Origin: Mnemiopsis leidyi
Taxonomy: Eukaryota > Ctenophora > Tentaculata > Lobata > Bolinopsidae
DNA length: 64,000 nucleotides
Reading direction: 5' to 3'
Assembly: GCA_000226015.1 (NCBI GenBank)
Contig: JH153473.1
Span: forward strand, 80,904-144,903
Shown here in pieces: positions 59,411 through 64,000 of this stretch. The position numbers and the translations under genes are program-made. The notes beneath the pieces are model-generated. The model was not told the origin of the DNA and searched no databases. It worked only from the letters and a program-made list of their open reading frames with translations. The stretch's first letter is position 1, and every line of letters begins with the position of its first letter.

Positions 59411-62400
59411 CTTGGCAAGTAGTTTGACGTGTTCCTGAACAGAGAACTGGGACATAGTTATACGAGGGTTAGTCGCAATATCCTGAGTTACATCGTTAAG
59501 TAACATGGAGCCTTTTCCGGCACTGACATAGATCACTCTCAGACATCGGACTATAGGCTCCAGTCTTTCTACCATCGCCAACTGAACATGTGATGTTATA
59601 GGTTTAAATTTTAGAATCGATACAAAAACTTTTTTATCACAAGGTTCTGATATCAAATAGAATATTTTGAGAAAACCTGAGTTTATGCCTGTCAGATAGA
59701 TAAATCAGTGATAGATGAAAAAACCTCCTTATCTTTCTCGGGGTCACGTGTCATCTGCTGAGCTATCCTCTTAGCTTCCTTAGCTCTGATACGAGCTACT
59801 AAAGCAGGGTTCAGATCTTTTAGTTGGTCTTCTTTCTTTTTATCCACCTCCTTTTTTTCTGACAGAACTTTCTCCATATTCTTGTCTACTGCTTCCTTCA
59901 TCTGAACGTTTGGGGAAATGTGATTAAACATGTCCTACATTACGTTTAAAATAAAAACTTATGAAATGGCTAAAAAAGGCACATCTAACTCGTATTGAGA
60001 AGTGAGAGGTTCAAGTTGGAGATTGATGTCACCCCAACCCAAACAACCCACCCCGGGAGGAGGGAGCGCCTTGTTGCTGTCGATCTGCTCCAACATCTCC
60101 CCAGCGGTAAGGACCCTACTGGAGACCGGAGGTTTGGGAAGTTCGGCAGGGGCTGGCAGATCTAAACCATTCAGATCAAACTCAGGATGCCATCTGCAGG
60201 GGGATTTCTGTATTTCCACACAACTTAAAAGATATTCAAGAGCTATAAGATAGCTTACAAGATATTCAAGAGCTATGTATAATTTAATCTTGATTTTACT
60301 TTATGAGATTTTGTTAATAACAATTTCTTATTTTCAACCTAAACCACATCCAAATACCCATTTCCACTACTGCACTCCCATATTATTACCACCCAAACTG
60401 ACCTAGTGAGTTTAGAAGGGTCGATATTGAGAGCTGGGACCAGAGTGGACAGGAAGAGTTGATGTGCAGCGTGTACAAACTTGAGAAGTCTCTTCTGGAA
60501 CCGCTTACTTCGCTCCAACAACTCTGCACTTAGTAGACCTCTCTAGGAAGTCAGGACAATCAGTTCGTGACATACTAGCAGTAAATGTATGAGTTGTTCA
60601 AAAGTCGTTATTAATGCAACTATAGAATGTAGTCAGATTTGAACTGCTGTAAATGGAAAAATTCTAAATTTAGTTGCTGAAACCTGGTTAAAAGCGTGTT
60701 TCTCTTTCATTAGAGAAAGTGAAATTTTCTCGTTCTCTGACAACTTGTTACTGTCCTCTTCCCCTCCAAAGTTTAGTTCTCGCTTTGTGTTTAGAGTCGG
60801 GTGTAGCCCCATTATATCTGTTGTGTGGGCTCTGAAAATAATAATGCCTACTAATACAAAATAACACTGTAGCATACGAAGTTAAAAATAAATTCTAAGA
60901 AACGATCATGGCACTGAACATGTCATGAAAACATTTAATTAATTTGCACTTGAGATCTTGGTTATGAGTCAGCTTTACCTTTCCCTGATTGTAAGTACTC
61001 ACTTCTTGATGTTCTCTGTCTCCTTGTAGTTGAAGGCGATGGTCAGTTGGTACTCATTCCTTACATTCCTATCGTTCTTTATCTGAGAGAGTCCTTTACA
61101 CTGGGCCAGGATGTACGCTTCCTGGTACACTCCTACTGCAGTACCCAGATCTCCCTCCGTAAAGCGTCTGTAACAGAAACTGTCTTACAGCAGCTACAAT
61201 ATAGCAGACTGTCTTACAGCAGCTACAATATAGCAGACTGTCTTACAGCAGCTACAATATAGCAGACTGTCTTACAGCAGCTACAATGTAGCAGACTGTA
61301 GACTGTCTTACAGCAGCTACAATGTAGCGAACTGTCTTACAGCAGCTACAATGTAGCAGACTGTCTTACAGCAGCTACAATATAGCAAACTGTCTAACTG
61401 CAGCTACAGTATAGACAATTTGGAGGAAGCAGTGGTGTATAGTTGCAGACTAAGATGTCGCAATTTGCAATATTTGTGTGCATTAAATAGACAGCTGGTG
61501 TAGATAATCAGATTGAAAATGAAATTCTAAATCCGAACTGACTTGCGACAAATCTCCTGGACATTCCTCTGAAGTTTCTGGAAAGTGCAGGTTTCTTGGC
61601 GTCGAGCCAGCAAGTTCAGGACTTGATCAGAAGTGTTGAACTTGTCGTGGAGACGTTTGTAGGTCTCTGGCAGACACAGATCTTTCTGATCTCTGAGAGA
61701 TAACATTTACTTTTAGAAAAGCAGAAATAGTTAGACCTGCACATCCACGCGTCAATGAAATCAAATACTTAATTTCATTTATCAAAATTTCTGTGCAGAT
61801 AGATGATAGATCGATATATAGAATAGTCATTTCTAAGCTATACAATCTTTTTCACTTAAACGACTCAATGAAACAGTTATATTCATAGACGTCAGAATTC
61901 TTGGGGAGAAGTCGGAAAATATTTTTATAATGTGACAGTGTTTTTCGAAAACCTGGCTTCTAATTGATAAGACTAACTTGGGAGGAGATTTAGTGGGAGA
62001 GCTGATAGTGATAGACTTGAACGGCTTTATTTTGGGAGAAGTAGGTTTTATCAAATGAGCAAATCTGTCCCTAGCGCTCAACTTCTCTGCAGGCTTCCCT
62101 AGTGTGTTTTCAACAGCGTCCCGGGACTTATCAGCAGTGTTGAGTGTTGGAGTGGAGCCAGATGTGGAGGGAAGGGAGGGGGTCCTAACACATAGTTCTC
62201 TTCGTGCAGCTAAAGCTCGGATAACTTCATTCTTGTGAGCTGGAACACCTGCCCTGGAAACATAATCAATTAGAACAGTGCAGAGGAACATGAAACATTT
62301 ACCAAGTTTCTGAAGTGTGAGAGATTTAAAATTCTAAAAAAAATTAATATCTTGATTATGAAAGGCCGTGAGCAAACTTACTTTCTTTTAGCCAGAGCTG

Positions 62401-63725
62401 CTGCGAGCATTTTTCCTCCGTTGGTCTTGTAGGAATTCCTGAACAATAAATGGGTTCTTCGATTTCAGAAAGGTAAACACAGCACTTTAGCCATAATATC
62501 TTCTTCTGAAGATTAAATTAAAGCATCTGTCACTGAATCACGTCCTAGGTAGGTAGGTACGAGAAAAACAAGCCAACATGTCAACAGTAAAGACTTACTT
62601 CACTTCTACTGGTTCTTCTCTTGGCAGTGCCATCTTCTTGAGGAACGCCTGAAAAGAGGAATGAAGTCATGTTGGTTGATTACTACATCCTATGCAGAAT
62701 TATATACAACAATTCTTGCAAGTTTAATATATTCGTCGTTTTTACAACCACACGATGCATCTGTTAAATAAACGTTGTGCTAACCTTTGCACTGAACTCA
62801 TTGTCATTTTGGGTGGATTTGTCCTCACATTGCACTGGTTCAGGCTCAGGAGTCTCTTCTTGACTTGAACTTCCTGACTCTGGTAGAGTATCCAACTTCG
62901 CCGGTTCAGGTTCAACATTGGGGGATTCTTCTCGAGACTCTGACTGTTTCTTTTTCGGCTCTGGTTTGTCAGTTTCTCCTGAGTCGTCAGTTTGCTTTGT
63001 TGACTCCTCCTTCGTCTTCTCTGTAACATACGAAGTCTCAACTTCCACACGACACAGTTCACCAAAAATCGAATGAAAGGAAATATTTAAAATGACATTA
63101 TAATTCCTCATTAATATCGCTTAGATCTGTGTCAGAGCCACACATACCTGTACTGACATAGTCGAACAGAGTTTTACACGCGTTATGGGAAGAACGTGTG
63201 TGTTTTACACGTTTCTGTTCGCGTTTTACACGACTGTGTCCTGTTTTGGGAGGTTTTGTCGCGGGAGAAGAACTTTCAGGAGACGAGACATACTTTCGTT
63301 TGTTACCTGCAATAGATAGACAGATTTGATGCGAATGTTAAAGATGTTAGTATGATTATTCTGAAAAATATTTCGAACAAAACAGCAAACAAGACACGAG
63401 AAACTATAACAGATATGCTTATTCACCTGGAGACTGGACTTCCGATGAGCGCAAAGATCGAACAGTCTCCTGAAACATAAAGTTAGACTGTCACGTTACG
63501 CAATCATTCTCACTTTTAAGTATGTTATTAATCATTTATAAACATGAGATTTATAAACATGAATTTATGAACATGAATTTATAATCATGAATGTTTCTTC
63601 TTTTTACCAATATTAACCATGACGAGAAACTTTTAACTTACATTCGCTATGCCGCTGGCGTCTACATTCTTTATCGGAGCACGTCGGCTTTTGGTTGTTT
63701 TGAAGGATAGCTTTCCTTGCGACAT
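59411..63725 (-). CDS. CDT1: DNA replication licensing factor CDT1
   Basis: Fourteen exons on the minus strand, all with GT-AG ends and matching phases: 63642-63725, 63427-63469, 63148-63306, 62785-63020, 62599-62648, 62382-62438, 61978-62253, 61543-61692, 61003-61167, 60684-60831, 60403-60521, 60193 down to 60052 or 59983, 59725-59901, 59411-59581. About 660-680 residues (human 546). CDT1 loads the MCM2-7 helicase onto origins with ORC and CDC6 and is held by geminin. Matches to vertebrate CDT1 include LPETYKRLHDKF and TCTFQKLQRNVQ (geminin-binding domain), NEYQLTIAF, KLTRWHPEF, and the C-terminal MCM-binding winged helix with ARIRAKEAKRIAQQMTRDPE and VERLEPIVRCLRVIYVS. The N-terminus (MSQGKLSFKTTKSRR) sits where the PIP degron is expected. 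Exon 12's donor is ambiguous, and the exon after 59411 (final residues, stop) was not found; read-through would end near 59345. Confidence 0.9.
61178..61405. repeat. 29-bp tandem repeat in CDT1 intron 8
   Basis: About eight copies of agactgtcttacagcagct followed by acaatatagc. On the minus (CDT1) strand each copy reads ctgctgtaagacag, containing a 5' splice-site-like GTAAGA. The array ends only 10 bp from the acceptor of the exon 61003-61167, so it occupies the branch-point end of the intron. Confidence 0.9.
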
Positions 63726-64000
63726 ACTAATCTTCAACGAAAAGTTTATTTTGATATTATGAATTTGTGGAGGTGAGACAGTTACAAAGGACTACAAAAT
63801 TCTGAAAAGAGGTTTGAAATGGAAACAATTATTATAAAGCTCCTTAAGTAAGTATATCTGCGAGTGAAGGGAGTTGTTGATGTAAACTTTAATGTACTAA
63901 TGTAGATCCATTAGAGCGAACCTCGCTCTGGATTCGTTTTCAGATAGATGTCTCTTCTTGTGAGGCTTGGGTATCGGGTTTTCTTTTCAGGAGAACCCCA
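63726..64000. other. CDT1 upstream region
   Basis: Should hold the CDT1 promoter. Acceptor-like strings (gttttcag near 63943, cttttcag near 63990) on the plus strand hint at another gene entering from the right, but no exon can be confirmed. Confidence 0.25.

Overview
The window looks like nuclear DNA of an invertebrate animal. Genes are split by GT-AG introns. The recognisable proteins are metazoan: a TRPC-type cation channel, two seven-transmembrane receptors, an LDLa-GPCR with a relaxin-receptor-like membrane part, the replication licensing factor CDT1 and a C2-domain protein. I cannot place the species; a cnidarian, placozoan, sponge or lophotrochozoan would all fit. Two runs of N (about 38347-38356 and 53581-53693) show it is an assembly scaffold. 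I saw no viral, LTR or Polinton-like element.

Layout. From 1 to about 25.1 kb, one minus-strand gene encodes a C2-domain protein. By splice sites and reading phase I could assemble five shared exons (11375-11430, 11130-11218, 5037-5136, 2504-2570, 646-816). Four separate upstream exons (at 25.1, 22.2, 16.0 and 11.9 kb) each start with ATG, encode a different N-terminal half of the C2 domain, and stop at the same point of the fold in the same phase. A fifth start exon at 2686-2991 skips the C2 domain. This is a variable-first-exon design like protocadherins or UGT1, but cutting through a single C2 fold; it is the most interesting system in the window. A small plus-strand reading frame (16530-16853) lies inside its introns.

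From 25 to 45 kb there is a gene-poor stretch rich in tandem repeats: a CRE plus E-box array, a GTTAC-type higher-order satellite, a pair of related SINEs, and a cluster of palindromes beside an assembly gap. CACGTG motifs are strongly over-represented across 3-45 kb.

From 45 to 64 kb the plus strand carries a rhodopsin-like GPCR (45.4-46.6 kb), a single-exon TRPC-like channel without ankyrin repeats (50.1-52.4 kb) and a single-exon LDLa-GPCR (55.8-59.2 kb) whose frame is broken in TM5 by an 8-bp tandem duplication. A LINE 3' end lies on the minus strand at 53.2-53.6 kb. The minus strand at 59.4-63.7 kb holds CDT1 in at least 14 exons, tail to tail with the LDLa-GPCR. No common pathway links these genes; three of them are membrane signalling proteins and the C2 protein may be a membrane or calcium adaptor.
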